Positions 42,042-53,637 of a stretch of DNA of 59,838 bases are shown here, piece by piece. The translations under genes were made by a program, and so were the position numbers. The number at the start of each line of letters is the position of its first letter. Within the stretch, counting starts at the first letter, position 1. This DNA comes from Chryseobacterium sp. (GTDB lineage: Bacteria; Bacteroidota; Bacteroidia; Flavobacteriales; Weeksellaceae): positions 1-59,838 of the forward strand of contig JAITMC010000012.1 in the NCBI GenBank assembly GCA_031277615.1. The letters run 5' to 3'. The notes below the pieces were generated by a model. That model searched no databases, was not told the origin of the DNA, and saw only the letters and a program-made list of their open reading frames with translations.

Positions 42042-45000
42042 TTAGTCCGGACAGGTCTGCGTAGAGATACAATGCCACGCCATAGAAGCATCGCCCTCTT
42101 TCAGGGTGTACATTTTCATGCATTTGTTGGTGGTATCATATACCATCATACCTTCTACGAAATTGGTTGCCGGAATGCCTATTGGATTTCCTGATGCATC
42201 AAAGGCTACCCTGTTGGGTACGAAGCCTTTGGTTTTGGCTTCCAACGCCATCCAGCCTCCTTTTCTTACCATCGGCCAGTTATCGGAAGTGGCTCCGGCT
42301 CTGCCCAATGCAGTAATTCCTACTTTCGTGTCTAATGCTGTTCCGGCCAGCATACCCGGTTTGTAGCAGAATGGCAGGATACAGGCTGATACTGAAAGAT
42401 TCTGAGAACTTCCGATAGCTTGTCCCGTATTGGCAATAGTTGGAATTCCACTTGCATTTACGGTATTACCGAGATTCTTAATTACAGGACCTGCTGTTCC
42501 GTTATAGCCACTTCCTGTATTACCGCCCGGCAGGGAAGAATCTACAAGATTGGCAACAGTAAAGCCTCCTGTTCCTTCAATTGCATCCGGGCAACCGTCG
42601 CCATCAGAATCCAGGTCCAAATGATTTGGAATTCCGTCTCCATCCGTGTCACAGGATTTGTGCGCAAACAGGCTGTAGCCCACGGCATCACCTGCTCCGA
42701 AATTATTGCTGGTAAGGGTAACGGAAGTCACCAGATTATTTCCTTCCCCTCTCAGAAGAATCCACTGATCGTTCACCGAACCTACTGAAGAGATATTTCC
42801 TGTTACCGCGTCATAGTTCATTACGGCAGCAGGAAGGCTCGCCATATAGTTGGTGGTCATATCTTTTACCAGCCATCCGTTGACGTTTCCACCATTGATC
42901 TTTAAAGAATAAGCGGCTGATGCAGAGCCATTAGAAAGACCGTCCACATCCTCAATGTAAAGTGCCAGTTCTTTGGCAGGAATTCCCGGTGAAAAAGTAT
43001 ATGTTAAGCTTACGGAATTATTGGTATGAGATCTGAAAACCCTTCTGGTAGCCCCATTGCTGTCTACATAAAAATGATTCAGATTATCATTAAAGCTGTC
43101 TGCTGTCTGCAGAGAAGTGTTTGGTGCAGTAACCGTAAGGCTGGAAGCTGTATCCCCTTTCCAGGTTCCGCTTTCGTTCTGAGCGTAGTAGCCACCACAA
43201 TTCTCATTAAGGTCTGTTATTCCGTCATTATCATTATCCAGATCGCACATGTCTGCGATACCGTCTCCATCCGTATCCGGGCCATAACAAGGAATTTTTG
43301 CAAAGGTAATGAACTTCCCATCGGCTATATTCTGCTGATATACCCATTTTGTTCCTGTATTGAGCGTAGGATTTACTACCGTTACATTGGTCGTGAAAGC
43401 CTCATCGTCCGCTGTCAGCATGGCTATCAAACCGGATCCGGTATTGAACGTACCGCTGTTATAAGCTGCAAGGTCTGCTTCAAAGAATAAGGCTCCGGCA
43501 TCAGCTTTTTTCTCCTGGGCCAGCCAGGTTCTCGGGATTCTTTTATAAATCTGAGTACCTACTGTAAGATCAGCAGGAGCTGTTGTTACATTCGCATTAT
43601 CTCCCAGAAGGAAATAAGTTTTATCGCTGCTAAATCCTGTACGTGACGCATTTTGGTTCGGATTAATGAAATCATTGATCGTAGCCACTGTAAGAATGGT
43701 TCCGGCATTAACACTTTTTGATACCTTTTGCTCAAACACTTCTATATCATCACGGGATACCCCGAAAATATTATTGTTGTACACCGTATTGGCAGCTCCG
43801 TTCCATACAATTCCTCCATCTGCAGCAAGATAATGGTCTGTATTCACCTGCCCCAGGGTAACGCCATATTTAATCGCCAGATAAGAATCTACTTTTCTAC
43901 GTTCTGTAGCCGTAAGATTACCTGAACCGTAAATAATCGTTTCTCCGAGATTACCGATAAAACCTCCGTTATCACTTCCACTTCCGGTCCATCGGGTATC
44001 TCCAAATACATGTCCTCCCAAGCCAAGTCCTACGCCGGTATAGCTTACTGTAGCGGCGTTGGCAGCACCATTAATTCCTCTTGCCAATGTAGTATTGGTA
44101 AAGGTATTGTACATAATACTCGGAATTGTACCGGAGTAAAGCAATCCGGAATTAACCATTTGAGTTCCACCACCGACAACTCTTCTTTCTATTACATTGG
44201 TTGTAGGATACATTCCCATATAATCCCAATTTGAAATAGTCGTGTTTATATTATCCATACCTATGCTCAGGAAGTGCGGATTCGGGCTGCCCGGTGCAGT
44301 CATTCCTTCTTTGGTTACGGTAAATATGTCATTGCTGGTATTGGTAACAGTTTGCGTGGTTATATTACCCAATGTCTGATTAATAGCCGTAAAGTTAATT
44401 CCCGGATTAAAATTGAAATAGCTTGACGTACCTACAGCATACTTAGGAAGTGCATTGGTTACTCTTTGTGAAACTGTAGTTCCACTCCATAGATCGGTCC
44501 ATCCGGTCACGTCTGTTCCGACACCGGTATTAGCTGCATTTTTATCCGCTCTATACCAATAAGACAGGCCATTGGCAACGCCTCCCGGAGCATTCCCGAA
44601 ACCGGCAAAGGTGAAGAACTGCCCGTTTCCTAGTGTTACATTGGCCGTGTTATATACTACACCGTTTACCGTAACTTCAGCAGCCATTGGCGTAAAGGTA
44701 TCTGTTCCGTCAAAAACTGCATCTGCAGACTGTACGAGATAAAGGTTTCTCACACTTTTCGGCCATGCTACGGTAACTGTTCCTACGTTTTTTGTATTCT
44801 GTACTTTCCATACGGATTCAAAACGGTAATTTACCTCGCCATTGGAACCTGCTGTGTAAGACAACGGAACGCTTAGTCCCTGCTTCAAACCATTATCTCC
44901 TGTAAGAAGGGACTGCAGATCATTAGCCAAACCTATACTGTTAACAGCATTGTTCTCTGCAAAGCCGGTTGTGGAAATCACAAGCTTTTGCCCTGTGTTT

Positions 45001-48000
45001 ACGCTTCCTGCCTGCTTTTGATGCAATGCCGTGAAATCATCTTTGGCAATACCGAAAATATTGTTATTATATCCGGTATTATTAGTTCGGTCCCATATTA
45101 TATTGCTGTCGGTAGAGAGGTAGTTCTCATTCAGGGTTACTCCGTTCTTTACAGCAAGATAGGAATTCACTCTCGATTGTTCATTGGCGGTTAATGTACG
45201 TTTGTACCAGGCTACCTCCATAATATCACCAGGGAAAGCACCTGAAGCGTCCCAGCCTGCATGCCCTATTCTTAAATTACGGCCATAAATCTGGAATCTG
45301 TTGGAAGTATAAGGGGTTGTTTCATAACTCCCATTCAAACCTAATACTTTTTCTCCTCCGGATGAAGCAGATGTTCCTCCGTTGGCTACAGAATTATTCG
45401 CTATTGCTGAAAATATATTGGAAATTCCGTTATTAAATGCTACTGAAAAATCTGTTGAAGTAACTCCTGCATAATATTCATATTGTCTTGGTTTTCCATT
45501 GGCAATGGAAACTCCGGGTTCGGACGCATACGTTACATCATCATCAATCCCTGTAATACGCCCGGTTCCGTTAACTTCTGTAGGTCGCACTGCTGAGAAA
45601 ATGGAAGTATTTGTATTGGGAAGTTCCACATTACCCAATGGATTCATGACAGAAGCACTATTATAGAAGAATTTAGAAGTTGTATATCCTGTTGTATATG
45701 GATAGAAATTGTGATTTCTGTCTGCCGGTGACAAAGTCATTCCTCCTACATTCGGGATATGATCTGCGTTGGCAGAATTGTCTTTCCAAGCGGTCGTAAT
45801 CGCTCCGGCATCGTCGGATTTCACCCAGAAATCTGGGCCCATAACTCCTCCAGGAGCCTGTGCAAAACCGGCAAAGGTGAAAAACTGACCGTTGGACAGT
45901 GTTACATTAGCCGTATTATATACCACTCCGCTTACGGTGACCTCCGAAGTCATCGGCGTAAAGGTATCCGTTCCGTCAAAAGTGGCATCGGGAGACTGAA
46001 CCAGGTAAAGGTTTTTCACCCCTTTAGGCCATGCAACTGTTACGGTGTTTACATTTCCTGAGTTCTGTGCCTTCCAGATAGACTCAAAACGGTAATTAAC
46101 CTTACCATTGGAGCCGGCTGTATAAGACAACGGTGTTTTAAGATTTTGAACCAAACCGTTATCTCCAACCATCAGGTACTGAAGGTCATTCGCTAAACCG
46201 GTCCCGTTGGCCATATTATTCTCCGCAAATCCTGTTGTAGAAATCACAAGCTGCTGTCCGTTATTGGTACTTCCGGATTGCTTCTGGTGTAATAACGTAA
46301 TATTATCCTTCGCAATACCGAAAATATTATTGTTGTAGCCGGTATTAACCGTTCTGTCCCATACCACATTACTGGCTGTGGAAAGATAATTTTCACTTAA
46401 AGTCACTCCGTTTTTCACCGCCAGATAAGAATTTACTCTTGACTGTTCGTTTGCAGTTAAGGCACGTTTAAACCATAAAACTTCCATAATATCTCCGGAA
46501 AATACTCCCGCAGCATCTCCAAATGTACTATAACCTACCCTCAGGTTCGGCCCGCTAAACTGAAACTGGTTGGAATTACTGAAGGTCGTGTTTTCATATA
46601 ATCCATTTAGTCCCAGTGTAATTTCTCCGCCTGAATAGCTTGATCCCCCTCCATTGGTTACTGAATTGGAAGAGATGGCGGAAAACAGGTTTGTTGTATT
46701 TAGATTAAACGGTGTACTGAAATTCACCGATGTAGTTATTCCCTCGTACTCATAGAAATTAGGTAAGCCGTTGCTTCGCATTGCTATCGAAGGATTAGAT
46801 CCGTAAGTGCCGGTTCCGGTGCCTATACCTGTAATACGGCCATTGGCATACGTAACAGGTCTTACTGCAGAAAAGATAGCATATGAGGTAAGATTATCCC
46901 CACCTCCCGGATTGAGTGCCGTATTAGGGTTGTGAAAATTTTTCGAAGTTGAATATCCCGTTGTATAAGGATGGAAGTTATGTTTTCTATCTGCCGGTGA
47001 CAGGGTCATTCCTCCTACATTCGGAATATTGTCTGCATTGGCTGAATGATCTTTCCATGCGGTAGCAATCGTTCCGGCATCATCTGATTTTATCCAGAAA
47101 TCAGCTCCGGGGACACCTCCGGCGACAGCTGTCATTACATTGACGGCCAAATCACTGGAGCTGGTACAGGTTCCTGTAGTAACGGTCCATCTGAAAGCAT
47201 AAGGCCCCGGAATAAGTCCAGTAACATTAGTATTGTAGGATGATGGTGTTACAATCACCGGATCTGGTGCACCGGCAGGTTTTGAAACTAAAGTCCATAA
47301 GCCGGTAGAGGTTGCCCCCGGATTGTTTCCATTGAGGGTAGTCTGTGTTGCTCCGATCACCATTTGGGCAGATCCGGCATTAGCGCCAACCTGCGCAGAT
47401 ACAAATACAGAGAATGTACCTTCCATAGAGGCTCCGGAGCAGGCATATTCTTTTTCTAAGAATCTTGGATCTACTCCTCCTGCATTAATTACCGCTTTTA
47501 TTTTAAAAACATATTCGCCCTGCTTATCGAGATTACCTATGGTGGTAGAAGTATTGGTAAGCGTTCTTGAACTATTAGGATCATAGGTTGGATTGGAAGC
47601 GCCGGCAGGCTTTGAAACCAATGTAATATCATATCTTCCTTCGAAGGTCTGAAAATAACTGCTGTTTACAACTCCCTTATACACCGCAGGTAATGGAACA
47701 GTTGCCGATACCACACCAGATCCAGGATAACATATTGTAGTGGCAGGTACCGTCACATTCTGGCGGTTGCCATCCGATATATGGACGAAGTAATCCTGAG
47801 AAGTTGAACAGGTACCGTTTCCTACCCTCACATTGATCTTATACGTTCCTACCTGCCATCCTCCGGCAGGTGCTGCCAAGGTTACACTCCTGTTCATCGT
47901 TCCGGCTCCGTTGAGCACTATTCCCGGGCTTCCTCCCGGAGGAGCAATCGTGGCGTTACTAATGGTTGTCGTAGTAGTTGGCGGGTCGGCCGGATCTATC

Positions 48001-49100
48001 TTAAAATAAAATTCAATAGGTGTGGTGGTTCCTGTCCTGTTACAATAGACAGCACCGCCCGTTCCACCATAAGAGAAAACGGCCATCTGTTCAGGATGTG
48101 CCGGATCAAGGAAACTTACCTGATTAGGCTGTATTCCGTTAAAAGTATAGGTAATAGTAGGTGTAGTATAGCTTCCTCCAGCATTGCTGATGCTTAAAGT
48201 AAAGGTATATACCCCTGGAAGGTCTGCATTAAAAACCATTCTGTCATCATAAATATATTTATAGATGATTGTAGAGCCAACCGGCTTATCAATTACATTA
48301 ATGGCCACTGTTGTACCAAAGTTCCCCGAAGCTCCAGGTGAGAGGGAATACCCATGTGAAAACACAGGCGAACCAGTCTGGAAAGTGATGAAATTATCAT
48401 CTCCCGCTCTTTTACAAGCCGAGGATGACTTAAACTGTATTTGCGGATTCGGGATAAACCTTACCGTGATTGATTTTTCATACCAGCAGTTGGGATTGTT
48501 GATGGATGTTATTCTCAGGGTTACCACATAAGCCGGATCAACATCATGATCTGCTTTTTTGATGAGGCTAAAAGTGGTAACCGCAGATGTGGTGGAACTG
48601 AACTGAGAATTCTGGGCAGTTTTTATACTGCTTCTCTGCCATTTGAATATGTTATAGGCGCTCCATGATGCTGTATATCCGTCAGGTACAACTCCATTTA
48701 GAGTTACCGTACCCGTTGTAGCCGGCACATTGGTAATATCGGTCCCGGCACTGAATGTGGATACATCTCCCGGTGCGGTAATGGTTACCTGTGAAGCGGC
48801 TGTGCCGGACGGACTGCAGTTCTGTGCAATCTGAAATACATAATTACCCGGATAGGTCATTCCCGTAACATTCGGGGTCAGGGAATTAGGATTGCTAATC
48901 ACCGGATCAGGTGCTCCGGGGGGCTTGGATACCAGGCTCCAGGCGGGAGTGCCGCCAGTACTGCCTGATGAACTTCCCTGCAGGGTGTAGGACGTACCAC
49001 ATATCGTGGAATTTCCTCCTGCATTCACGCTGCACTGCGCGCGAATAATCATATTACCCCAAAAGAGTAATAGGACTAAAAAGATAGTCTTTGTTTTCAT
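42042..49100 (-). CDS. Giant secreted repeat protein, probable surface adhesin
   Basis: This 2352-residue protein has a signal peptide (IRAQ, about residue 22) and Ig/PKD-like N-terminal repeats (about 25-660). Three modules of about 420 residues start near 665, 1086 and 1510; the first two are nearly identical ([21 protein letters not shown], then NIFGIAKD and GLANDLQ). A calcium-binding thrombospondin-3-like stretch ([19 protein letters not shown]) lies near 1940. A tail repeat ends in [13 protein letters not shown] ... WHC. No type IX sorting domain is visible, so anchoring is unclear. Its upstream neighbour is a small protein with the same MMVYDT tail; HTH genes lie downstream. Confidence 0.92.
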   Translation of the reverse strand: MKTKTIFLVLLLFWGNMIIRAQCSVNAGGNSTICGTSYTLQGSSSGSTGGTPAWSLVSKPPGAPDPVISNPNSLTPNVTGMTYPGNYVFQIAQNCSPSGTAASQVTITAPGDVSTFSAGTDITNVPATTGTVTLNGVVPDGYTASWSAYNIFKWQRSSIKTAQNSQFSSTTSAVTTFSLIKKADHDVDPAYVVTLRITSINNPNCWYEKSITVRFIPNPQIQFKSSSACKRAGDDNFITFQTGSPVFSHGYSLSPGASGNFGTTVAINVIDKPVGSTIIYKYIYDDRMVFNADLPGVYTFTLSISNAGGSYTTPTITYTFNGIQPNQVSFLDPAHPEQMAVFSYGGTGGAVYCNRTGTTTPIEFYFKIDPADPPTTTTTISNATIAPPGGSPGIVLNGAGTMNRSVTLAAPAGGWQVGTYKINVRVGNGTCSTSQDYFVHISDGNRQNVTVPATTICYPGSGVVSATVPLPAVYKGVVNSSYFQTFEGRYDITLVSKPAGASNPTYDPNSSRTLTNTSTTIGNLDKQGEYVFKIKAVINAGGVDPRFLEKEYACSGASMEGTFSVFVSAQVGANAGSAQMVIGATQTTLNGNNPGATSTGLWTLVSKPAGAPDPVIVTPSSYNTNVTGLIPGPYAFRWTVTTGTCTSSSDLAVNVMTAVAGGVPGADFWIKSDDAGTIATAWKDHSANADNIPNVGGMTLSPADRKHNFHPYTTGYSTSKNFHNPNTALNPGGGDNLTSYAIFSAVRPVTYANGRITGIGTGTGTYGSNPSIAMRSNGLPNFYEYEGITTSVNFSTPFNLNTTNLFSAISSNSVTNGGGSSYSGGEITLGLNGLYENTTFSNSNQFQFSGPNLRVGYSTFGDAAGVFSGDIMEVLWFKRALTANEQSRVNSYLAVKNGVTLSENYLSTASNVVWDRTVNTGYNNNIFGIAKDNITLLHQKQSGSTNNGQQLVISTTGFAENNMANGTGLANDLQYLMVGDNGLVQNLKTPLSYTAGSNGKVNYRFESIWKAQNSGNVNTVTVAWPKGVKNLYLVQSPDATFDGTDTFTPMTSEVTVSGVVYNTANVTLSNGQFFTFAGFAQAPGGVMGPDFWVKSDDAGAITTAWKDNSANADHIPNVGGMTLSPADRNHNFYPYTTGYTTSKFFYNSASVMNPLGNVELPNTNTSIFSAVRPTEVNGTGRITGIDDDVTYASEPGVSIANGKPRQYEYYAGVTSTDFSVAFNNGISNIFSAIANNSVANGGTSASSGGEKVLGLNGSYETTPYTSNRFQIYGRNLRIGHAGWDASGAFPGDIMEVAWYKRTLTANEQSRVNSYLAVKNGVTLNENYLSTDSNIIWDRTNNTGYNNNIFGIAKDDFTALHQKQAGSVNTGQKLVISTTGFAENNAVNSIGLANDLQSLLTGDNGLKQGLSVPLSYTAGSNGEVNYRFESVWKVQNTKNVGTVTVAWPKSVRNLYLVQSADAVFDGTDTFTPMAAEVTVNGVVYNTANVTLGNGQFFTFAGFGNAPGGVANGLSYWYRADKNAANTGVGTDVTGWTDLWSGTTVSQRVTNALPKYAVGTSSYFNFNPGINFTAINQTLGNITTQTVTNTSNDIFTVTKEGMTAPGSPNPHFLSIGMDNINTTISNWDYMGMYPTTNVIERRVVGGGTQMVNSGLLYSGTIPSIMYNTFTNTTLARGINGAANAATVSYTGVGLGLGGHVFGDTRWTGSGSDNGGFIGNLGETIIYGSGNLTATERRKVDSYLAIKYGVTLGQVNTDHYLAADGGIVWNGAANTVYNNNIFGVSRDDIEVFEQKVSKSVNAGTILTVATINDFINPNQNASRTGFSSDKTYFLLGDNANVTTAPADLTVGTQIYKRIPRTWLAQEKKADAGALFFEADLAAYNSGTFNTGSGLIAMLTADDEAFTTNVTVVNPTLNTGTKWVYQQNIADGKFITFAKIPCYGPDTDGDGIADMCDLDNDNDGITDLNENCGGYYAQNESGTWKGDTASSLTVTAPNTSLQTADSFNDNLNHFYVDSNGATRRVFRSHTNNSVSLTYTFSPGIPAKELALYIEDVDGLSNGSASAAYSLKINGGNVNGWLVKDMTTNYMASLPAAVMNYDAVTGNISSVGSVNDQWILLRGEGNNLVTSVTLTSNNFGAGDAVGYSLFAHKSCDTDGDGIPNHLDLDSDGDGCPDAIEGTGGFTVANLVDSSLPGGNTGSGYNGTAGPVIKNLGNTVNASGIPTIANTGQAIGSSQNLSVSACILPFCYKPGMLAGTALDTKVGITALGRAGATSDNWPMVRKGGWMALEAKTKGFVPNRVAFDASGNPIGIPATNFVEGMMVYDTTNKCMKMYTLKEGDASMAWHCISTQTCPD

Positions 49101-49284
49101 TGTTAATAAATTTTTAATAGGTTTTCAGACACGATGTGTTTTTTTGTCTTTTAAGAATGTGAGAAACCAAAGCAGATAACTTTAGTACCTGCTTTCCCAT
49201 TGTAGTTATACGGAAAGATAATTGAATACAGAGTTGTATTTTCTCAGGATGAGAAACTTAAAAGTTTTTCATTTGAGTACTGTG

Positions 49285-49812
49285 TTATGGTTTCCAGAAG
49301 GTCCAGACTTTACCGTTGTATACGGCAAGATGCTTTTTAACGGTATCATATACCATCATTCCCGGTGCAGGGTTGATGATGGCAAGATGCGGACTGGCCA
49401 CTTTTGGCAGAACCATCGCTTTATCTGCTGCTTCCAGAACAAGGATTCCTTCTGTAGAGGATGGAGCTCCGATGCTTGTTTTGGCGGTGATTTTTTCTGT
49501 TTTGTCCGATCCCTGTATGCTTACATCGGCACTTCCTATGGTCGCAGTGGTGCCATCATCTTCACTCAGATTCACCCATTGTCCGCCGTTTTTCAGATAC
49601 TTTACCTTATAATCTGTGGTATCATAGATCAGAGTTCCTTCAGCAGATAAAGCTGTTTTATTTTCAACATAAGGGAGAATAAATCCTCTGTTTTCCGAGG
49701 TGGAGAATTCGAGGGAAACCGAAGTATTGGTCACATTTTCTTTCCCTATTGCTACCTGTGCTTTAAGAGAGCACACTGTAAGCACAGTTAAAATGAGTAG
49801 TGTTTTTTTCAT
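49285..49812 (-). CDS. Small secreted protein with the same tail motif as the giant protein
   Basis: This 175-residue protein has a signal peptide (VCSLKAQ, about residue 19) and a body with two related segments: LIYDTTDYKVKYLKNGGQW and GMMVYDTVKKHLAVYNGKVW. The second closely resembles the tail of the 2352-residue protein. It is 184 bases upstream of that gene and in the same direction, so they may be co-expressed and act together at the cell surface. Function unknown. Confidence 0.82.
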   Translation of the reverse strand: MKKTLLILTVLTVCSLKAQVAIGKENVTNTSVSLEFSTSENRGFILPYVENKTALSAEGTLIYDTTDYKVKYLKNGGQWVNLSEDDGTTATIGSADVSIQGSDKTEKITAKTSIGAPSSTEGILVLEAADKAMVLPKVASPHLAIINPAPGMMVYDTVKKHLAVYNGKVWTFWKP

Positions 49813-50686
49813 TATGTTTTTGATTTATATTTTCTTGAATTAGAATGTTTTTATTTAAAAAATTCAATAAATATTTAATATTGATTAATTTAATTAACAT
49901 CCCATGCAATATTATTATTACACGGAAAGTTGCACAAGCATAACACACTAAGAATTCGGAAAATTTTGGATATTGATTTTTGTTTTACAAATAAACCTAA
50001 TTGATAATCAATCAATTAAAATAAAATATCCGATAAAAGCCTTTTAACCAAAAAAATATTAATTCAAAATTCTGAGTAAGAAAACCACGCCCGGAAGGCC
50101 GTAAAAGTTAATAACCCTGAGCTTCATTTTGCAATTTTAAGTTCTTATCTGATCAAAAGCTCCATTCCATCCGTTACAAAAACGGTGAAGTTTGTTCATT
50201 TCATGACAGCATGACTTTACAGCTAACAGCAATACAGAAGTCATTCAAACTCTAGCATCCATCTTTCATCAGGTTTGTTTAATCCACAACTTTTGAGACT
50301 GATTTCCTAAAACCTAACAGATTTAAAAAATGCTCAGTAGTTATCCATATACTTAACAGCCGTTGAAAATAATTCATAAAATTGGAGCACATCTGAAAAG
50401 CTGTACTCCAATTGCTGCTCTGTTTCCGGCATTTTATGATCGGTTATTTCATAAAAAAGTATTCCGGAAATGCAGGATACCAAGAAAAATTATTTAATCT
50501 GAGTTGGGGTTAAGGAAATTTGAGATCAAAGGCCGGAAGCTGGAAGAATGGATGCTCGAAGTAATTTCGGTCATTATTGATAAGTAAGGTCATTCAATTA
50601 ACAAAAGGCCAAAAACAGATCAACAATTACTTTTTATGACTTCGAAACGTTCATCTTCACCCCTGAGTCCGGGCGATAATCAATCC
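49813..50686. other. 874-base gene-free region
   Basis: It is AT-rich at the left end. I find no convincing coding frame, RNA gene or strong hairpin. Its length suggests decayed sequence between the surface locus and the SDR gene. Confidence 0.5.
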
Positions 50687-51442
50687 TTATCTCGTCGTAT
50701 AACCACCGTTGGCAAAAATGGTCTGCCCGGTAATCCACCAACCGTCTGAAATCAGGAACTCTACCAAAGGGGCGATATCCTTAATATTCGTTAACCCTCC
50801 GAGTGCGGATGCAGATTTGTGATAGGCTACGGCATCATCGCTTTCCTGGCCGTAGAAAAAAGGAGTATCCATTGGTCCCGGAGCCACTGCTGTTACCGAA
50901 ATACCTCTTTCACCCAATTCTTTAGAAGCTGCCCGGGTGAAATGTTCCACAGGAGCTTTCATTCCTGCATACGTAGAATATAATCCTGTATAGGCAGCCA
51001 GCAGCGAAGTGACAATGGTACATATTTTCCCGTCATTATTCAGTTTTTTCCCGGCTTCCTGAAGGAAGAAATAGGCCACTTTGGAGTTGATTTCGCTCAT
51101 ACTGTCGTATTCTGCTTCGGTAGTCTCTGCAAAAGGCTTTTTCAGGACTTTTCCTACGGTATTAATGGCAATATCAATTCCTCCGAATTTTGCCATACCG
51201 GCATCAAAAAGTTCAGTAATTTTCTCTGTTTTCGTAAGATCTCCCTGTACCAGAATGGCTTCTGCACCTGAAGCGTGTACTGCTGCAAGCGTTTTTTCGG
51301 CATCAGGTCTTGTACTTTCACTGTTGTAGTGAATCACCAGTTTCGCTCCTTTTGCAGCAAGGTTCCGGCTTAATAAACCACCAAGATTTTTAGCTCCTCC
51401 GGCAATTAATACTACTTTTCCGTTTACATTATGTGTTTTCAT
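50687..51442 (-). CDS. SDR family oxidoreductase
   Basis: This 251-residue classical short-chain dehydrogenase has the cofactor loop IAGGAKNLGG (about 13-22), INTVGK near 93, S146 and the catalytic pair Y158/K162 in YAGMK, and a VAPGPMDTPFF loop. It reduces or oxidises an unknown alcohol or ketone, most likely NAD(P)-dependent; HYNSES after the second strand hints at NADPH. It is a single gene between the surface locus and the second AraC/TPR gene. The SDR class is certain; the substrate is not. Confidence 0.93.
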   Translation of the reverse strand: MKTHNVNGKVVLIAGGAKNLGGLLSRNLAAKGAKLVIHYNSESTRPDAEKTLAAVHASGAEAILVQGDLTKTEKITELFDAGMAKFGGIDIAINTVGKVLKKPFAETTEAEYDSMSEINSKVAYFFLQEAGKKLNNDGKICTIVTSLLAAYTGLYSTYAGMKAPVEHFTRAASKELGERGISVTAVAPGPMDTPFFYGQESDDAVAYHKSASALGGLTNIKDIAPLVEFLISDGWWITGQTIFANGGYTTR

Positions 51443-51489
51443 ACTATTGGATTTTTTAATTATTTAACAATCTGTTTGCTTTTCTTTTT

Positions 51490-51720
51490 TTAAGCAGAGA
51501 AATCTTCCCTCCCTGCTTAGAGAGAAGATTTTGTGCATCATCGTATTTTCAGAATCGGTTTGAAACATTTTTTGATCAGCAGTTGTAGGACAATATTAAA
51601 CCGATGCCGGATACCGGACAACATCAACTAAGAAAAATTTCAGAAAACAGGGGACCCACCTGAAACAGTTTTACAAAAAACAAATACTGATAATCAGTAA
51701 AATACACATGACGCCATGAA
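51490..51720. repeat. Upstream homology block of AraC/TPR gene 2
   Basis: It aligns with 39065-39300 (GAGAAATCTTCCCTCC, GAGAGAAGATTTTGTG, TTTTCAGAATCGG, CAATATTAAACCGATG, then TTTTACAAAAAACAAATACTG). It includes a hairpin formed by the AATCTTC/GAAGATT arms. No open frame is conserved. Confidence 0.75.
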
Positions 51721-51783
51721 TATTTACAGTAAAATTTATGATGCACAAATAGGTATGTGTGATTTTTTAAAAAAACTCTTTCT

Positions 51784-51791
51784 TAAATTTG
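51784..51791 (+). promoter_or_regulatory. Candidate -7 element of AraC/TPR gene 2
   Basis: TAAATTTG matches TAnnTTTG, 17 bases before the start codon; the -33 box is weak. The position matches the promoter of the paralog at 39355. Confidence 0.45.
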
Positions 51792-51807
51792 CTTAAACAA
51801 TAAAACC

Positions 51808-53403
51808 ATGGCAAAATTCTACTGTTTCATTTTCTTCCTACTTTTTTTACATCCTGTTTTTATCCCGGCCCAGAACAATCTGCCTACAAAACAAGAAATT
51901 AAAAAGCTTTATGATGCAATGGATGACTCAACTACTGACCAACAGATCGGAAAAATTGAGAAAATTATTAATCTCTCAAAAAAGATTGATTATAAAGAAG
52001 GAGTCGGAATAGGAAACGTCAAACTGATGTATATTTATTATCATCGTTCTGACTATAAAAAGGCAATGGAGTTGATTAAAGAAACTGAAGCATTGGATTT
52101 AGATAATAACCGGATACTCGCAACCATGTATTTCCATAAATCATTTGTAAATAAGGCGATGGGTATAGAGAAGGAAGAACTTCAGAATATTAAAGATGGT
52201 TTAAAATATGCAAAGAAAATAGAAGAACCGAGCGAAAGACATATATTAACATCCGCTCTTTACAATAGATTTTCAATTTTCTATGACTATAAAAAGCCGG
52301 ATTCACTAATCTATTATTTAAAAAAAGAACTGGAAGAACTTCAGCAGATAAATGACGGAGATCAGGAGTACAGAGCTAAAAAACACGAAAAAATAGCCCT
52401 TAATAACCTCAATATTGGTAATTTTTATTTAGGAGTCATACAGCCTCAACGTCTGGATCTTGCAGAGCCCCATTATTTAGAGGCATATAACTATAAAACG
52501 ACGCAGCCTGAAATATTTGAAAAATTAGATATGCCCATATTATGTGGTACCGGTAGATTTTATTTAGAAAAACATGATTATAAAAAGTCTATTGAACTCG
52601 CCAATGAAGTTGTAAGGCGGGAAAAGTATAAGAAAAACCCAACTTACAGGCTCTATGCCTACATGCTGCTTGCGGATTCTAATGAAGAGTTAAAAAATCC
52701 ATCCGAGCAGGCCAGATATACTCTGTTATATGCTAAGCTGAAAGACAGTCTGAACAATGCTGCTAAAAAAGAAGTCGGTCAACAGGTTGACCGGCTCGTC
52801 ACCGCGGCAGAAGCCAAAAAAGATAAAGAGTATACCTCCAATTTCAGAATCTTCCTGTTCATTGCAGGAGGTTTTATTATTCTTTTAGCCCTGTCCATAT
52901 GGCTGTATTGGAAAAGAAAGAATAAAACACTTCACTGGAAATATGAAGCCCTTATCTCTAAAATAAGTAATGAACAGAATGACATTCAGGAAGAATCTGG
53001 AAAAACCAGAGACAATACAGAGTCTAAAACTTCCGTCAACATTACCGACGAAACCGCCAAAGCACTCCTTGCCAAGCTTGAAAAATTTGAACAGTCTGAA
53101 AAATACCTCAGAAAAGACATCAGCCTTACCTGGATGGCCAGCCAGTTTAATACCAATACGAAGTACCTTTCGGAATTGATAAAAACCTATAGGGATAAAA
53201 ATTTCACCACGTATATTAACGGACTCCGGATTGGTTATATCACGAAAAAGCTTTACGAAAATCCTATTTACCGCGAGTATAAGATCAATTATCTTGCTGA
53301 AGAATGTGGTTATGTCACCCCTCAGGTTTTTGTAACGGCTTTTAAAAAAGAAACAGGTTTCACCCCTTCCTATTTCCTGGAACAGCTGAAAGTTTCAGTT
53401 TAG
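51808..53403 (+). CDS. Membrane-bound TPR/AraC-family transcription regulator 2
   Basis: This 531-residue paralog of the 39381 product has a signal peptide (LFLHPVFIPAQ), helical TPR-like repeats to about 345, a transmembrane helix (FLFIAGGFIILLALSIWLYW, about 348-367) and an AraC HTH at about 430-525 (WMASQFNTNTKYLSELIK ... VFVTAFKKETGFTPSYFL). The HTH half is about 95% identical to paralog 1, whereas the sensor region is only weakly alike. It stands at the far side of the surface-protein locus and could regulate it, as paralog 1 could regulate the decayed copy. Confidence 0.9.
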   Translation: MAKFYCFIFFLLFLHPVFIPAQNNLPTKQEIKKLYDAMDDSTTDQQIGKIEKIINLSKKIDYKEGVGIGNVKLMYIYYHRSDYKKAMELIKETEALDLDNNRILATMYFHKSFVNKAMGIEKEELQNIKDGLKYAKKIEEPSERHILTSALYNRFSIFYDYKKPDSLIYYLKKELEELQQINDGDQEYRAKKHEKIALNNLNIGNFYLGVIQPQRLDLAEPHYLEAYNYKTTQPEIFEKLDMPILCGTGRFYLEKHDYKKSIELANEVVRREKYKKNPTYRLYAYMLLADSNEELKNPSEQARYTLLYAKLKDSLNNAAKKEVGQQVDRLVTAAEAKKDKEYTSNFRIFLFIAGGFIILLALSIWLYWKRKNKTLHWKYEALISKISNEQNDIQEESGKTRDNTESKTSVNITDETAKALLAKLEKFEQSEKYLRKDISLTWMASQFNTNTKYLSELIKTYRDKNFTTYINGLRIGYITKKLYENPIYREYKINYLAEECGYVTPQVFVTAFKKETGFTPSYFLEQLKVSV

Positions 53404-53637
53404 AACAATCCGTTCTTGTCGTGGACATTATTTTCTCCCGGACCATTATAGTTTGGGAATTTTTTTTGCCAATACGCTCAGTATTTCACCTGGTTATGAC
53501 AATTCGTCATATTAGATAGAGTGGCATTATTTTCGGGTAAAACCTCAATAGTTTATATTAAAATAAATTATTTATTAATAAAAACGAAATATCAAACAGG
53601 AACCTGTGTATATTTATCAACCTTAATTTTTTAATTG

